A model generated the notes under the pieces. It saw only the letters and a program-made list of their open reading frames with translations. It searched no databases and was not told where the DNA came from. Made by a program: the position numbers and the translations under genes. A DNA stretch of 64,000 bases from Pedobacter faecalis (GTDB taxonomy: Bacteria; Bacteroidota; Bacteroidia; Sphingobacteriales; Sphingobacteriaceae), in contig NZ_JARXOW010000001.1 in the NCBI RefSeq assembly GCF_030182585.1, forward strand, positions 558,001 through 622,000. Direction: 5' to 3'. Every line of letters starts with the position of its first letter. The first letter of the stretch is position 1. Shown piece after piece: positions 54,108 through 63,714 of the stretch.

Positions 54108-57100
54108 TTAGAAAGTGGTCTGTAATTGTAAAGTGTAGTTATGCGCAAAAGGATAATCCAGACCCCTTTCGCGTTTAATACTGGAGGCACGGAAAATATC
54201 ACTTCCAAAAAGAGTTACTTTAGTGTTTTGCAGACCTAAACGTTTGTTCAGGTTGTCAGAAAAACGATAGTAAACAGAAACGCTTTCACCTGCGATGAAA
54301 TTGTTCTTTTGAACAAAACGCGAAGTTGTATACGTAATCGGTGCATTAACGTTATTCGTATAGTTTACAATACCCCTATAGAAAGAAACATCCCCCGGTT
54401 TTTGCCATCTTGATTCGTACACCCTTCTGTCCACATTATACAAAGCCACGTTAGCATTCTCTACACGGTCAACCAACGTCTGATTATAAGTGTCGCCACC
54501 GAAATCAAAACGCAGGTAAATATTAAATCCAATGCCCTTCATTTCAAAGTTTGTACCCATGGTTCCGTTGATCGTCGACGTCTTGTCCCCCGCGATGATC
54601 TGATCGGCGGGGTTATACGCATTCACTACAGATCCATCCCTGCTTAGAAACAGCTCGTTTCCGGAAGCCGGATCTATACCAAGTGAAGGTACAGCCCAGA
54701 TCACGTTTACAGATTGGCCTTCCGCATACTTCGGCAAAGGTACTGTCGACCGCGAAGAATTTGCCCGCTCATTTAATGCCTTAATGGTAGATGATATTTT
54801 TTCTATCCGGTTGGTTACATGAAAAGCATTCACAAATACCGACCAGTTATTGCGGTTGCTTGGGTTTGCAAGTATGTTAAAACGGCCATAAAGTTCGTAT
54901 CCTTTATTTACTACATCACCCATGTTGTCGTAATAGCCCGCAAAACCAGTAGAAGGGGCACTGGTGATAAATGCAATACTTCCTTTTGTTCTTTCAAGGA
55001 AATAGTTAGCATTTAACGTAAACCTGTTAAAGATAGTCAGGTCAATACCAATGTTTTGCTTCAAGGTCTTCTGCCATGCCAGCATATCGTTACCATAGCC
55101 GAGTAAATATGAAGCAATCACTCCGCGATATTCCCTGTCGGTATAATACTGACTGGTGGTAATACCCTTATAACTCTCGAAACTTTCTGAACCAGTAGTA
55201 CCAATGGTATACCGCAGGCGGGCATCATTGATTACAGCGTGATTTTTCAGGAACTCCTCATTGGTAAGGTTCCAACCAGCGCCCAGCGACCAGAAAGGTG
55301 CATAGCGTCTGTCAGTTCCATACAGTGATGAACCGTCTAGACGGAAAGTCGCATCAAACAGATAACGGCTGTCGTAGTTGTAAGCTATCCTGCCCAGCGT
55401 ACCAAAAGAACGCGTTATACTCTCCGTTCCTGAGGGCTTTTGATTGGTTGGGTACTGGTTACCCAAAATGAACTGATCCAGGTTAGGATTTGGAAAACCG
55501 ATCACACGTACCGATTGCGTATTATAGTTAACCTCTTTGATGTTCAAAGTTGCCGAACCTGAAAGGAAGTGTTTTCCGAAGTTCTTGTTGGCTTCACCAG
55601 TCAGGAATCCCTCGATTCTTTGCAGATCCCCTGTTCCTTTGGTGTAAGAGCCCTTCTCAAATGTTGGAATGTTTGCAAATGAACTATGTTGAGCAGGAAG
55701 GAAAATGTCCGAGTCGTCGTTCTGCTTTGTGTAAGACAAACGCCCCGTCAAACGAAGCCATTCTTTGGCCTGCCAGCGAGTTTCAAAATTATTCGTTACA
55801 CCCCGATAACCTGTGCGATCTGTAATGTTCAAAGAAGCGTTGTAAAGTGGGTTAACCGGTCGGCCTACATAGCCGTTCAGGTTATCATAAAAATCCTGGT
55901 TTGTCACACGCAAACCGGTAACCGGGTCTATCACCTCTTCCAGATAAACCTTTAAATTCCCATTAGCATCGTAAGGGCTCCAGTAAGGATTTAGCCTGGT
56001 ATATTGCGTAAAAGAACCATATGGCGAGTTTGCAGCATCATTAAAGAACAGGGTCAGGTCGTTTCTGAATTGAAAGTTCTTTAGTCTGTACGAGAAGAAA
56101 GAGTTGCCAGTAGTGGTCTTTCTGTCAGACCCCTTCATAACGCCCGTTTTCTGATCGTAAGTAAGGTTAAGTCCGTAAGTCACAGCTTCAGCGCCGCCCT
56201 CTACATAAAGATTATGTTTTTGACCTATACCCGTTCTAAGTGGCTTAGCTATCCAATCGGTATTTACGCCTGAACGAACAGCAATCAGCCTGTTTTCGCG
56301 AACAAGATCCAGTGCATTTTGTGTGGTGTTAAAAGTGTTCTTAAAGAAGCCGCTTCGGTCTTCCAGCTCGAATTTTTCCGCTGCATTCAGAAGATCATAG
56401 CCTGTCAGGTCGGGCGCTTCCAATTGCGTGCTACCATTATAGGTAAATCTAAGTTTACCCTCAACTGGTCTTAATTGTTCGATAACTACTACGCCATTAG
56501 CTCCTCTCGAGCCATAAATAGCAGTAGCACCAGCGTCCTTTAGTACTGTTACACTGGCAATCCTGTTCATATCAAGGTCATTGATACGCTGAAGAGTCGT
56601 TTCAAAACCATCAAGGATAAATAAAGGCGCGTTAGGGGCCGACTGGTAGTTAAACGGATCTGCTGCTCCTTGCTGCCTGATATCGACTAACGTATTTCCA
56701 CCCCGCAAAACCACGTCAGGAAGCACGTTTGGATTCGATCCGATGTTAAGATTTTCCGGAATCTGGAACGAAGGGTCGAGCGACTTCAAAGCACTCAGCA
56801 CATTATTATTACTTACTCTCGAAAGCTCCTGAGCGTTAAATGTACGAGCTGCACCGGTAAAGGTCGATTTGCTTTGGTTTACTATACCAGTTACCACGAC
56901 GCCTTTAAGCGACTGAGCAGATTCCTCAAGCCGGATCTCCAGCACAGGCTTGGTTACAGTTACCTCCTGAGTTTCGTAACCGATATAACTCACCAGTAAA
57001 ACAGCCCCTTGTGAGGTCATTATTCTGAAGTTACCTCTGGCGTCTGTCTGCGCGCGGGTATTGGAATTCTTTACCGATATGGTGGCTCCGGCAATGCGGT

Positions 57101-57587
57101 CCTTAGATTTCGCATCGAATATTGTACCTGTGATCACCGTATCCTGTACCAGAATCTCGCGGAAAGACCGCGAAATACTCTTCTGCGTCGCTGCACTCTT
57201 CGTAATTAAAATCCGGTCATCTACCTGCCGGGCAGTTAGATTAGAGCCCTGCAGCAACTGCTTCATCAGGTCTTCAACACTAACAGAAGCCGAATTATAT
57301 GTAAGGCCATCAACACCCTTTACATCAGAGCTCCGGTAAAGAAATCTGAAGGGCGTAGTTTTTTCGATCTTCTTGATCGCATCTATAAGGCTTTCATCCT
57401 CAAGTTTAATACTTAAGGTAACCGCATTCATCGCCTGGCCTTTCGCGCCGGAGGCGGAGGCAAATTGTAATGAAAGCGAGAGGATAATGCCGATGAGTAA
57501 GGTTATACGCATACAGTGAATTAAGAAATGGTGGTTTGTCAGGAACAAAGAATTCCTGATTCTTGCTGCATCTGCAGAAAAATTCAT
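54108..57587 (-). CDS. SusC/RagA-family TonB-dependent outer-membrane transporter with STN domain
   Basis: 1159 residues. A long N-terminus is followed by a hydrophobic signal (MRITLLIGIILSLSLQFASAS, beginning at residue 26). Next is an STN signalling domain (LIDAIKKIEKTTPFRFLYRSSDV), a carboxypeptidase-like fold (TGTIFDAKSKDRIAGATISVKN), the plug (SVTVLKDAGATAIYGSRGANGVVVIE) and a 22-strand barrel ending YTLQLQTTF. The STN domain couples ligand binding to the FecR and ECF sigma pair encoded upstream. Start may be 57587 or the ATG at 57512. The substrate is unknown; no glycoside hydrolase is in the operon. Confidence 0.93.
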   Translation of the reverse strand: MNFSADAARIRNSLFLTNHHFLIHCMRITLLIGIILSLSLQFASASGAKGQAMNAVTLSIKLEDESLIDAIKKIEKTTPFRFLYRSSDVKGVDGLTYNSASVSVEDLMKQLLQGSNLTARQVDDRILITKSAATQKSISRSFREILVQDTVITGTIFDAKSKDRIAGATISVKNSNTRAQTDARGNFRIMTSQGAVLLVSYIGYETQEVTVTKPVLEIRLEESAQSLKGVVVTGIVNQSKSTFTGAARTFNAQELSRVSNNNVLSALKSLDPSFQIPENLNIGSNPNVLPDVVLRGGNTLVDIRQQGAADPFNYQSAPNAPLFILDGFETTLQRINDLDMNRIASVTVLKDAGATAIYGSRGANGVVVIEQLRPVEGKLRFTYNGSTQLEAPDLTGYDLLNAAEKFELEDRSGFFKNTFNTTQNALDLVRENRLIAVRSGVNTDWIAKPLRTGIGQKHNLYVEGGAEAVTYGLNLTYDQKTGVMKGSDRKTTTGNSFFSYRLKNFQFRNDLTLFFNDAANSPYGSFTQYTRLNPYWSPYDANGNLKVYLEEVIDPVTGLRVTNQDFYDNLNGYVGRPVNPLYNASLNITDRTGYRGVTNNFETRWQAKEWLRLTGRLSYTKQNDDSDIFLPAQHSSFANIPTFEKGSYTKGTGDLQRIEGFLTGEANKNFGKHFLSGSATLNIKEVNYNTQSVRVIGFPNPNLDQFILGNQYPTNQKPSGTESITRSFGTLGRIAYNYDSRYLFDATFRLDGSSLYGTDRRYAPFWSLGAGWNLTNEEFLKNHAVINDARLRYTIGTTGSESFESYKGITTSQYYTDREYRGVIASYLLGYGNDMLAWQKTLKQNIGIDLTIFNRFTLNANYFLERTKGSIAFITSAPSTGFAGYYDNMGDVVNKGYELYGRFNILANPSNRNNWSVFVNAFHVTNRIEKISSTIKALNERANSSRSTVPLPKYAEGQSVNVIWAVPSLGIDPASGNELFLSRDGSVVNAYNPADQIIAGDKTSTINGTMGTNFEMKGIGFNIYLRFDFGGDTYNQTLVDRVENANVALYNVDRRVYESRWQKPGDVSFYRGIVNYTNNVNAPITYTTSRFVQKNNFIAGESVSVYYRFSDNLNKRLGLQNTKVTLFGSDIFRASSIKRERGLDYPFAHNYTLQLQTTF

Positions 57588-57634
57588 ATTTTCGAATTTA
57601 TGTGATTACTAAACGTTTGCTTGGAATTACATCA

Positions 57635-57717
57635 CGGGCCGCTATCCTTGATAGCAACAGCCCGGAGGGTAAGGCTCATCTTTTGATACTCGCAATATCA
57701 GCAGATTACCTTACCCT
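57635..57717 (-). promoter_or_regulatory. Stem-loops in the leader between fecR and susC
   Basis: Two stem-loops fill the 168-nt gap. One is GCTATC-CTT-GATAGC (57641-57655), extended by CGGGC (57635-57639) with GCCCG (57660-57664). The other pairs AGGGTAAGG (57666-57674) with CCTTACCCT (57709-57717). They would form in the minus-strand transcript ahead of susC. No T-tract follows, so they look like leader structure or processing sites rather than terminators. Confidence 0.4.
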
Positions 57718-57755
57718 TCTTTATGTCGAATTTTTTGAGGCTAAGTAGAATTTCT

Positions 57756-58763
57756 TCATGTACTTGTTGGTTTTAAAGGTTGAATTGATATGGTTTTAAG
57801 CTCTTTATTGATGCTATAAGTTGCCATTAGAAACTCACAAAAACTCTTCATAAAAGAGTCTGGAGACTCATTGCTACGCATTGAGTAGGTAAATTTTTGC
57901 TTCCTTAAATCCGGATCACTTACCACAATCTTATATCCGAATTGCTCCTCCAGACGCTGAACGGCATCTTCCAGTGAAATATCATTGAATTCCAGATCCT
58001 GCTGTCTCCAGGCAAGTTCCTGCTCCGCGTTTACCTCCTGTCTCAGAGTTACCCGGTTATCTTCTCCAAATACAAGCTGCATATCTCTATGCAAATAAGT
58101 AACCTGGCGGGATACGGTATTTTTCACCTCCACCTTGCCCCGTATCACATTAACCTTGACCGTCTTACTGCCGGCAGAGGTCGTAATATCAAAAGCAGTA
58201 CCCAGCACTCTCGTGAGAACGTTGCCTGTGTGAATTATGAATGGCCTGGACGGATCATGGGCAATATCAAAGTACGCCTTGCCTTCTAACCTAACTTTCC
58301 GGCCGGATGCGCCGTTAAAATCAGAAAACAACGTAAGACTACTCCCCTTGGCCAGTATCACCATACTGCCATCAGGCAATTTCATCATGGTATTCTCTAC
58401 GTCAGAGGCTTTAAGCAATTTAACTTCAGCTTTTCCGGGAGCGGCAAGTGTCGATTGTTCTTTAACAGAACTGGGTGCACCCTTCTTCCAATCCAGTTTG
58501 TATGTAAATAATACGGCAGCCGCAAGTGCTGCTGCAACGGCCGACCACTTGAGGATCCGCATTACGCTATACCGCTCAACAAGAGACTTCTCAGACAGCT
58601 CGTTCCACATTTCTTCCTTGACTTTTGCAAGCTGTTCCTCTGAAGGGCGCTGACCATTTTTTAGCTGCGACAAGTACCAGCCTTCCAAAAGTGCACGCTC
58701 TTCATCCGTGCATTTGCCTGCCGCATACTTCTCTAAAATATCTTTAAAATCGGGTTTCTTCAT
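57756..58763 (-). CDS. FecR-family anti-sigma factor
   Basis: 335 residues. N-terminal cytoplasmic helical domain (DILEKYAAGKCTDEERALLEGWYLSQ), a single membrane helix around residue 78 (SAVAAALAAAVLFTYKL), then the periplasmic FecR domain (VENTMMKLPDGSMVILAKGSSLTLFS, AYFDIAHDPSRPFIIHTGNVLTRVLGTAFDI). A C-terminal DUF4974-type domain follows (LEFNDISLEDAVQRLEEQFGYKIVV). It binds the ECF sigma encoded 98 nt upstream and receives the signal from the STN domain of the SusC protein downstream. Confidence 0.95.
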   Translation of the reverse strand: MKKPDFKDILEKYAAGKCTDEERALLEGWYLSQLKNGQRPSEEQLAKVKEEMWNELSEKSLVERYSVMRILKWSAVAAALAAAVLFTYKLDWKKGAPSSVKEQSTLAAPGKAEVKLLKASDVENTMMKLPDGSMVILAKGSSLTLFSDFNGASGRKVRLEGKAYFDIAHDPSRPFIIHTGNVLTRVLGTAFDITTSAGSKTVKVNVIRGKVEVKNTVSRQVTYLHRDMQLVFGEDNRVTLRQEVNAEQELAWRQQDLEFNDISLEDAVQRLEEQFGYKIVVSDPDLRKQKFTYSMRSNESPDSFMKSFCEFLMATYSINKELKTISIQPLKPTST

Positions 58764-58861
58764 TTAGGTTACACATAAAAAGCTATTCGCCTTTCCTATA
58801 TGTCGGTTGTGCGCCGCTTTGGTAGTAGATAAAGTTTGAAAAAAAATCAATTTTTTAATGC

Positions 58862-59452
58862 TCACCTGAAATATGCCGCAAAAAAGGCCAAAACGAGCAT
58901 ATAATAGTTCTGAAACTTGGGTCTTAGCAACTTTACCGCATTGCTGATTTGCTTTTTAACCGTCTTATCCGAAATATTTAAGGTTTCGGCAATCTCCTTG
59001 TGAGACATTTCACCCTTCCGGCTCAGCAAAAACACTTCTCTCATCTTTTCAGGCAAATTATCAATTTCCCGATCCATCTCTGCCCTGATTTCCTTTTCTA
59101 TTAAAGCATTGTCAGTACTGATATTACCCGCCTCTACATAATTATTAAATGAGTCAGCATAGTTGTCGCGCACCTTTTGTCTACTCATAGCGTCAAATAC
59201 CTTATACCTTACGGCACTGTACAAATAATTCGATAAGGAACCAGTGATCTCTATAGACGGACCCTTGGCTAAAAAAGACATGAAAATTTCCTGCACCACG
59301 TCCTTAGCGTCATCCCCGGACCTAAGCACCTTACTTGCCGCCACATATAGCAATTGCCAGTAGCGTTCATAAATTACATTGAAAGCAAGCTCATCCCCGG
59401 CCTTCAACCGGGATAGAAGTTCAAAATCACTAATGTTAGCTTTATCTTTCAT
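58862..59452 (-). CDS. ECF-type RNA polymerase sigma factor
   Basis: 196 residues. Region 2 (LLSRLKAGDELAFNVIYERYWQLLYVAASKVLRSGDDAKDVVQEIF) and region 4 (NLPEKMREVFLLSRKGEMSHKEIAETLNISDKTVKKQISNAVKLL), typical of the Bacteroidota SusC/FecR-linked group. It directs RNA polymerase to the uptake operon on release by FecR. It heads the operon. A C-terminal hydrophobic tail (NYYMLVLAFFAAYF) is common in this class. Confidence 0.95.
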   Translation of the reverse strand: MKDKANISDFELLSRLKAGDELAFNVIYERYWQLLYVAASKVLRSGDDAKDVVQEIFMSFLAKGPSIEITGSLSNYLYSAVRYKVFDAMSRQKVRDNYADSFNNYVEAGNISTDNALIEKEIRAEMDREIDNLPEKMREVFLLSRKGEMSHKEIAETLNISDKTVKKQISNAVKLLRPKFQNYYMLVLAFFAAYFR

Positions 59453-59612
59453 TTTCCAAAGGGAACCCTCACTCCCGTTGTTATCAAGTAAAACATTATA
59501 CGTTGCGGTGCGACCGATATCCTAAAGTACGACTTTTTCAGATAATTAATACACAACCGAACAATCTGGGGCAAAGATATAAAAATCTACAGTATTAGTA
59601 GACTTTATTTTA

Positions 59613-60809
59613 CTATTCAGCCTGATCCTTAAACCTCACCCTGATAAACCTTGGCCTGTACATCTGCGGATCATCAGCGAGGTCTTTTAAAAAATCAAAA
59701 GAGTTCACATTATAACTAATCAAAAGCTCTGCCGGAGCAGACAAATGCGGATACGCTTTAGCATTATACACAAAATAAGACTTCTTGGTTAGTGCCGGGC
59801 TACAGTCATACAACCTTATTATAGGTCCAAAGGGCCCTACTGGTGTGTCTCCTATGCGCATAGCAACATGACGGCCCATGCCTCCCTCCTGAAAAACCAA
59901 TGCGTATCTTCCATCCGGTAGCGCTGATACGCTGAGTTCGTTAGAAACCCTGTCGGTAACCGGGGCCGACTTCATCATATCGGTCTGCCAGGCATTGCCG
60001 TCCCAAAACCGCCAGCGGTTATAACGTTCAAAATCTTCCGGTTTCACGCGCGCCACGAGCATTTTCTTAGCCTGACCCCTCACACCGTATACATAAACAT
60101 AGCCATCCGGGGCCGGAGCGCCAGCCACTTTGGTGTTCACGTAAATTCCGGCGCCAAAGGAACCCATCTCACCTGTCTCCTTCGAAATAAAAAAGGGCGT
60201 GTCTTTCTGATCGTACCAGGAAGACTTAAAACTGCCATGCTGCGTTTCCACTGCACCAATTGCTGAAGGATCTATCTTCAACAAGGTGTTTCCGACTTCT
60301 TCAAAGCCAAATGTACCGTCAGATACCTGTTTCACCCGATAGCCAAAAATAAACATGCGGTTCAGCGCCGTATTAAAAAAACCATCGCCCAGCCAGAAAT
60401 AGTCGGTCGGACCAGTCTTCGGCGTTTTCGGAATAAAGACGGTCTCTGCTTTTCCGTTTGGATGCTTGTCCCAATAAAAGTTCAGACTATCGCCGACTGG
60501 CTTCTGGCCTCTCATGATTGCAAAAGAGTTATGGACCATTACCGCACCGGGAGCCATTTTACCCGCTGTAATTTCACCCACCATGCTGTCGCTGAAGATG
60601 AACATGGTTTTTGCAGAAGCGCTACCGCCAGATTCCGAACCGTTGAAGGGTATCGCGTAAATACCGTCGCCGCCAAACCAACCCTTGGTGCGGGTAAACA
60701 AGGCCGACCATTCGGGAGCTTCTTCAACCGTAAATTTCAGATCAGATTGTGCACCTGCCTCAGAAAACACCAGGAAGCATCCACAAAAAAGAGACAAAAT
60801 TCTTTTCAT
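59613..60809 (-). CDS. DUF4185-domain secreted protein
   Basis: 398 residues with signal peptide (ILSLFCGCFLVFSEAGAQ). The mature part is a five-bladed propeller of the DUF4185 type (GWFGGDGIYAIPFNG, KTMFIFSDSMVGEI, DYFWLGDGFFNTALNRMFIFGYRV, YVYVYGVRGQAKKMLVARV). Some DUF4185 members are reported to be endo-D-arabinanases (GH183), but others are uncharacterised, and activity cannot be read from the sequence here. It is the last gene of the HmuY/S41 transcript, 16 nt after the S41 gene. Confidence 0.7.
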   Translation of the reverse strand: MKRILSLFCGCFLVFSEAGAQSDLKFTVEEAPEWSALFTRTKGWFGGDGIYAIPFNGSESGGSASAKTMFIFSDSMVGEITAGKMAPGAVMVHNSFAIMRGQKPVGDSLNFYWDKHPNGKAETVFIPKTPKTGPTDYFWLGDGFFNTALNRMFIFGYRVKQVSDGTFGFEEVGNTLLKIDPSAIGAVETQHGSFKSSWYDQKDTPFFISKETGEMGSFGAGIYVNTKVAGAPAPDGYVYVYGVRGQAKKMLVARVKPEDFERYNRWRFWDGNAWQTDMMKSAPVTDRVSNELSVSALPDGRYALVFQEGGMGRHVAMRIGDTPVGPFGPIIRLYDCSPALTKKSYFVYNAKAYPHLSAPAELLISYNVNSFDFLKDLADDPQMYRPRFIRVRFKDQAE

Positions 60810-60825
60810 TTATTCCATTTGCTTG

Positions 60826-62121
60826 CTAAAATGCCAAACTAGGAATAAAATCCCTTACACGGGGAACGAACCAGCGTCTAATTTTAAATCTTTTACGCAG
60901 CATGTTAGGATCTTTAAGAAAATCTATAGCCTTAAGAGGACTTGCTCGTACCGTGCGTGTCATCCTTATCCTGCCTTCCGGTCCATCGCCGGTTAGGGCG
61001 CCAACTTTATCCAGCACATCCCCTGCATTACTGCCCAACTGCTCGTCGCTAGCCTCAATATCTGGTGTAAAACCTGAAAAATATCCTCCCTTTCCAGCGG
61101 CGTTATAAATCAAGAAGCTCGGCACATGCAGCGTATAGCGATCTACAACTATACCGAAAGAGCCTACCGGTTTCCCATAAGTCTTTGTCCCTATCAGGGT
61201 GACCGGAACATAGGGCTTCATCACATTAATCAACAATTCACTGGCCGATGCGGTGTTTTCATTCACAATAAAGCACAGCCTTTTTAAGGATGTCAGCGCG
61301 CCTTTCTTTTGGAAACGGATCGTATTGGCAGCAATGGAGAAGTCGATGTCCGCATACGTTGCAGGCCGGCCGCCAACATAAACAACCCTGCCGTTTTCAT
61401 CTTTGTATAGCTGATGCTTTAAGATCTTTGCCCTACCCGACTGCATTTCAGTGTTAAATTCTTGTGTATACATCGTCTTTTCGTTCATCGATGGCAGTGC
61501 AAGCAAATCTGCAATATACTCTGCCGTCTCCGTATATCCGCCCATGTTCCCCCGTAAATCAATGATCAGGGAGGTGATGCCCTGTGGCTGCGCAAAGAGC
61601 TCAAAAGCTTCATCCAGCAAACTGGTCATTGACGATAACACATAGAATTGGGTAAACCTGAGGTAACCAATATCGCCCTGTCTGACTGCTTCCAACTGGC
61701 CTGTGGCCGATAATTCGTCAGACTGCCCATTGGCAGCCGCCACCCGGCCATAACCATCGCTTTCCTCGATGAAACTGTATTTAGAAAAACCCGGCAGTGC
61801 GGTATACTCGTAGGGTTTTGAAGTAAGCGGATTCACAGCATAAGTCGTCAGGTCAAACACCGTCTTTTTCAGATTGAGGAGCTCCGACGCGGCAGCCGAA
61901 TGATATTTCCTGGGATTGAATGCGCGATAGTCCGGCAACGCTTCATGCCAGACATACACATGCCGGGCATAAAGAAAAACAGAGTCCAGCGTTAGTTCAG
62001 CGCGAGTTCCTGAGGCGGGCGATTCCAGCTCCGGCTCAGCTACGTCTGGCTTTCTGCAAGCCGCAATGCTGCTGACTGTCACCGTCAGCAGCGCAAACTT
62101 TAGCCAGGCGCAAAATTTCAT
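60826..62121 (-). CDS. S41-family peptidase lipoprotein
   Basis: 431 residues. Lipoprotein signal (KFALLTVTVSSIAACRKPD, Cys near 22). The S41 (C-terminal processing peptidase) core contains GDIGYLRFTQFYVLS, SLIIDLRGNMGGYTETAEYI and the catalytic Ser in ENTASASELLINVMKPY. There is no PDZ domain of the usual length between them. It is a cell-envelope protease with a one-base gap after the HmuY-like gene (62123), indicating a shared transcript. Confidence 0.88.
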   Translation of the reverse strand: MKFCAWLKFALLTVTVSSIAACRKPDVAEPELESPASGTRAELTLDSVFLYARHVYVWHEALPDYRAFNPRKYHSAAASELLNLKKTVFDLTTYAVNPLTSKPYEYTALPGFSKYSFIEESDGYGRVAAANGQSDELSATGQLEAVRQGDIGYLRFTQFYVLSSMTSLLDEAFELFAQPQGITSLIIDLRGNMGGYTETAEYIADLLALPSMNEKTMYTQEFNTEMQSGRAKILKHQLYKDENGRVVYVGGRPATYADIDFSIAANTIRFQKKGALTSLKRLCFIVNENTASASELLINVMKPYVPVTLIGTKTYGKPVGSFGIVVDRYTLHVPSFLIYNAAGKGGYFSGFTPDIEASDEQLGSNAGDVLDKVGALTGDGPEGRIRMTRTVRASPLKAIDFLKDPNMLRKRFKIRRWFVPRVRDFIPSLAF

Positions 62122-62122
62122 G

Positions 62123-62851
62123 CTATTTCGTAGTCAGGTCCTTACTGCCTGCCTTACTAATGAAGTACCTGAACGAACAATACCCCAGCTTGTCGGCAAT
62201 ATGATCAGCAGCAGTCGGATTGGTCAGTCCCCCTTTATAATTACTCTGATACTGAAGTTTAGCATAGCGTCCATCCGTCAATTTAATGATCAGGGTCTTG
62301 TTAGGATAAGGCACACTATGCGTAGCAAAGCCTTTTTCATCGTACATATAATTGGCCCAAAAGAAAGGCTCTTCCGGCGCTCCCGAGCTTCGTATACCAA
62401 AAGCAAGCTTACCGGTCTGGTCAAACTGATCGTCGGCCGGAGGTGCCGTAACATCATCGAAATTTTGCGTTACAAAAGCAATAACTGCCCGGCCAGCACC
62501 CTGATAATATGGTGCATCCGTGTTGGTTGTCTGTCCTGTGTTCGCATAAATGTTCGCTGCGTTTGCAAGCGTGAATGCGATGTCCCATTCATTGGTCTTC
62601 ACCTTTTCCGCATCGATGATCTTCATCCCCTCCAGCGAGAAATACACAAAAGTCCTTCTGCTGCTTTCTATTTTAAGATCCTTCACGTTAACGATCTTCT
62701 TTTTGTCGATCGTTACCCATTCGTTCACAATAACCTCTTTAGGCTCAGGTTCGGGGGCAGGCTTTTCAGGCGCCACGTCGTCGTCTTTACACGCGTTCAG
62801 GCAAAATAACAATAGTACAGATGATAGCAGGGTGTAGTGGTTAAATTTCAT
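62123..62851 (-). CDS. HmuY-family lipoprotein (copy 1)
   Basis: 242 residues with a lipoprotein signal (SSVLLLFCLNACKDDD, Cys near 20). After an acidic/proline linker (PEKPAPEPEPKE), the mature beta-rich domain shows RTFVYFSLEG, TNEWDIAFTLANAANIYANTG and YPNKTLIIKLTDGRYAKLQYQSNYKGG, which match the HmuY fold. HmuY proteins of Porphyromonas bind heme outside the cell; whether this one does is unknown. It is one of three similar genes in series. Confidence 0.75.
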   Translation of the reverse strand: MKFNHYTLLSSVLLLFCLNACKDDDVAPEKPAPEPEPKEVIVNEWVTIDKKKIVNVKDLKIESSRRTFVYFSLEGMKIIDAEKVKTNEWDIAFTLANAANIYANTGQTTNTDAPYYQGAGRAVIAFVTQNFDDVTAPPADDQFDQTGKLAFGIRSSGAPEEPFFWANYMYDEKGFATHSVPYPNKTLIIKLTDGRYAKLQYQSNYKGGLTNPTAADHIADKLGYCSFRYFISKAGSKDLTTK

Positions 62852-62923
62852 GTTTAAAGAATATTTATATGAAAAACTTTATTCAGCAAGTGCTTCGTTA
62901 GCCGCTGTTAATTAAGATTTAAG

Positions 62924-63634
62924 TTAAATTGGTGTATACCTAAACTTATAGTAAGGGAAATCCGTAGCCATGATCGGCGAATCAGGCGTTCCATCCTGAT
63001 AGATGCTCTGAATTTCGATTTTGAAATAGTCGCTGCCGCTCTTATAAATCAGCGTACGGCCGCTTAATGGAGACACAATGTGAACGGCAAAGTTGTAATT
63101 GTACCAACCCGGACCAGTGTACCGCGTGGTTGGAGGTACCGGGTAATTGATCGTGTTTTCCTTACCTATCACAGATTGTACACTATCGGCATGAAAATCA
63201 GAACGCGTTACGCTGCAATAGGCCTTATTGATATAAGCCAGCTCACCATCAGGTCCTGCCGAAATGTCTCCATTAGCCGTACCGGTAAAGCGCAGATCGT
63301 AGAGGGATGACGTACCCCCTTTGTTATCAAACAGGTTAAAGTAGTAGGTTGTTGCCCGGTCGTGCGGATCGGAAGGTGTAGGGTTCACCGTTCCCTGGAA
63401 AAAATTAAGAACGTGGTACGACTGGCATTCCACATTATTCGCATCACGCGAAATGGTGCCCCCACCATCGGTAATGCTAACCGGGCTGGCGCCTGGCGTT
63501 ATGGTTACCGCCTGCGCACCTCTGAGTTTCAGTTTAGCGCTTTCGGGAGCATCCGCAGATTCCTTTTTGCAGGATGACAAGACAAGAAGGCCAGCCACAA
63601 CAAGCATGCTGCCTTTAAAATAGTTTTTTTTCAT
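62924..63634 (-). CDS. HmuY-like lipoprotein (copy 2)
   Basis: 236 residues, lipoprotein signal (SMLVVAGLLVLSSCKKES, Cys near 22). The C-terminal part follows the same fold as its neighbours: LIYKSGSDYFKIEIQSIYQDGTPDSPIM ending in FPYYKFRYTPI. The N-terminal region differs, with a distinct SITDGGGTISRDANNVECQSYHV. This looks like a divergent HmuY-type member. It lies 72 nt upstream of copy 1 on the same strand. Confidence 0.6.
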   Translation of the reverse strand: MKKNYFKGSMLVVAGLLVLSSCKKESADAPESAKLKLRGAQAVTITPGASPVSITDGGGTISRDANNVECQSYHVLNFFQGTVNPTPSDPHDRATTYYFNLFDNKGGTSSLYDLRFTGTANGDISAGPDGELAYINKAYCSVTRSDFHADSVQSVIGKENTINYPVPPTTRYTGPGWYNYNFAVHIVSPLSGRTLIYKSGSDYFKIEIQSIYQDGTPDSPIMATDFPYYKFRYTPI

Positions 63635-63714
63635 AATTTTGTGTTTTTACTGGTCCTGGCAGCGTGTAGACCTGAGAAATTTAGACGCTGCCATACCAAA
63701 TCATTAATAAGGGA

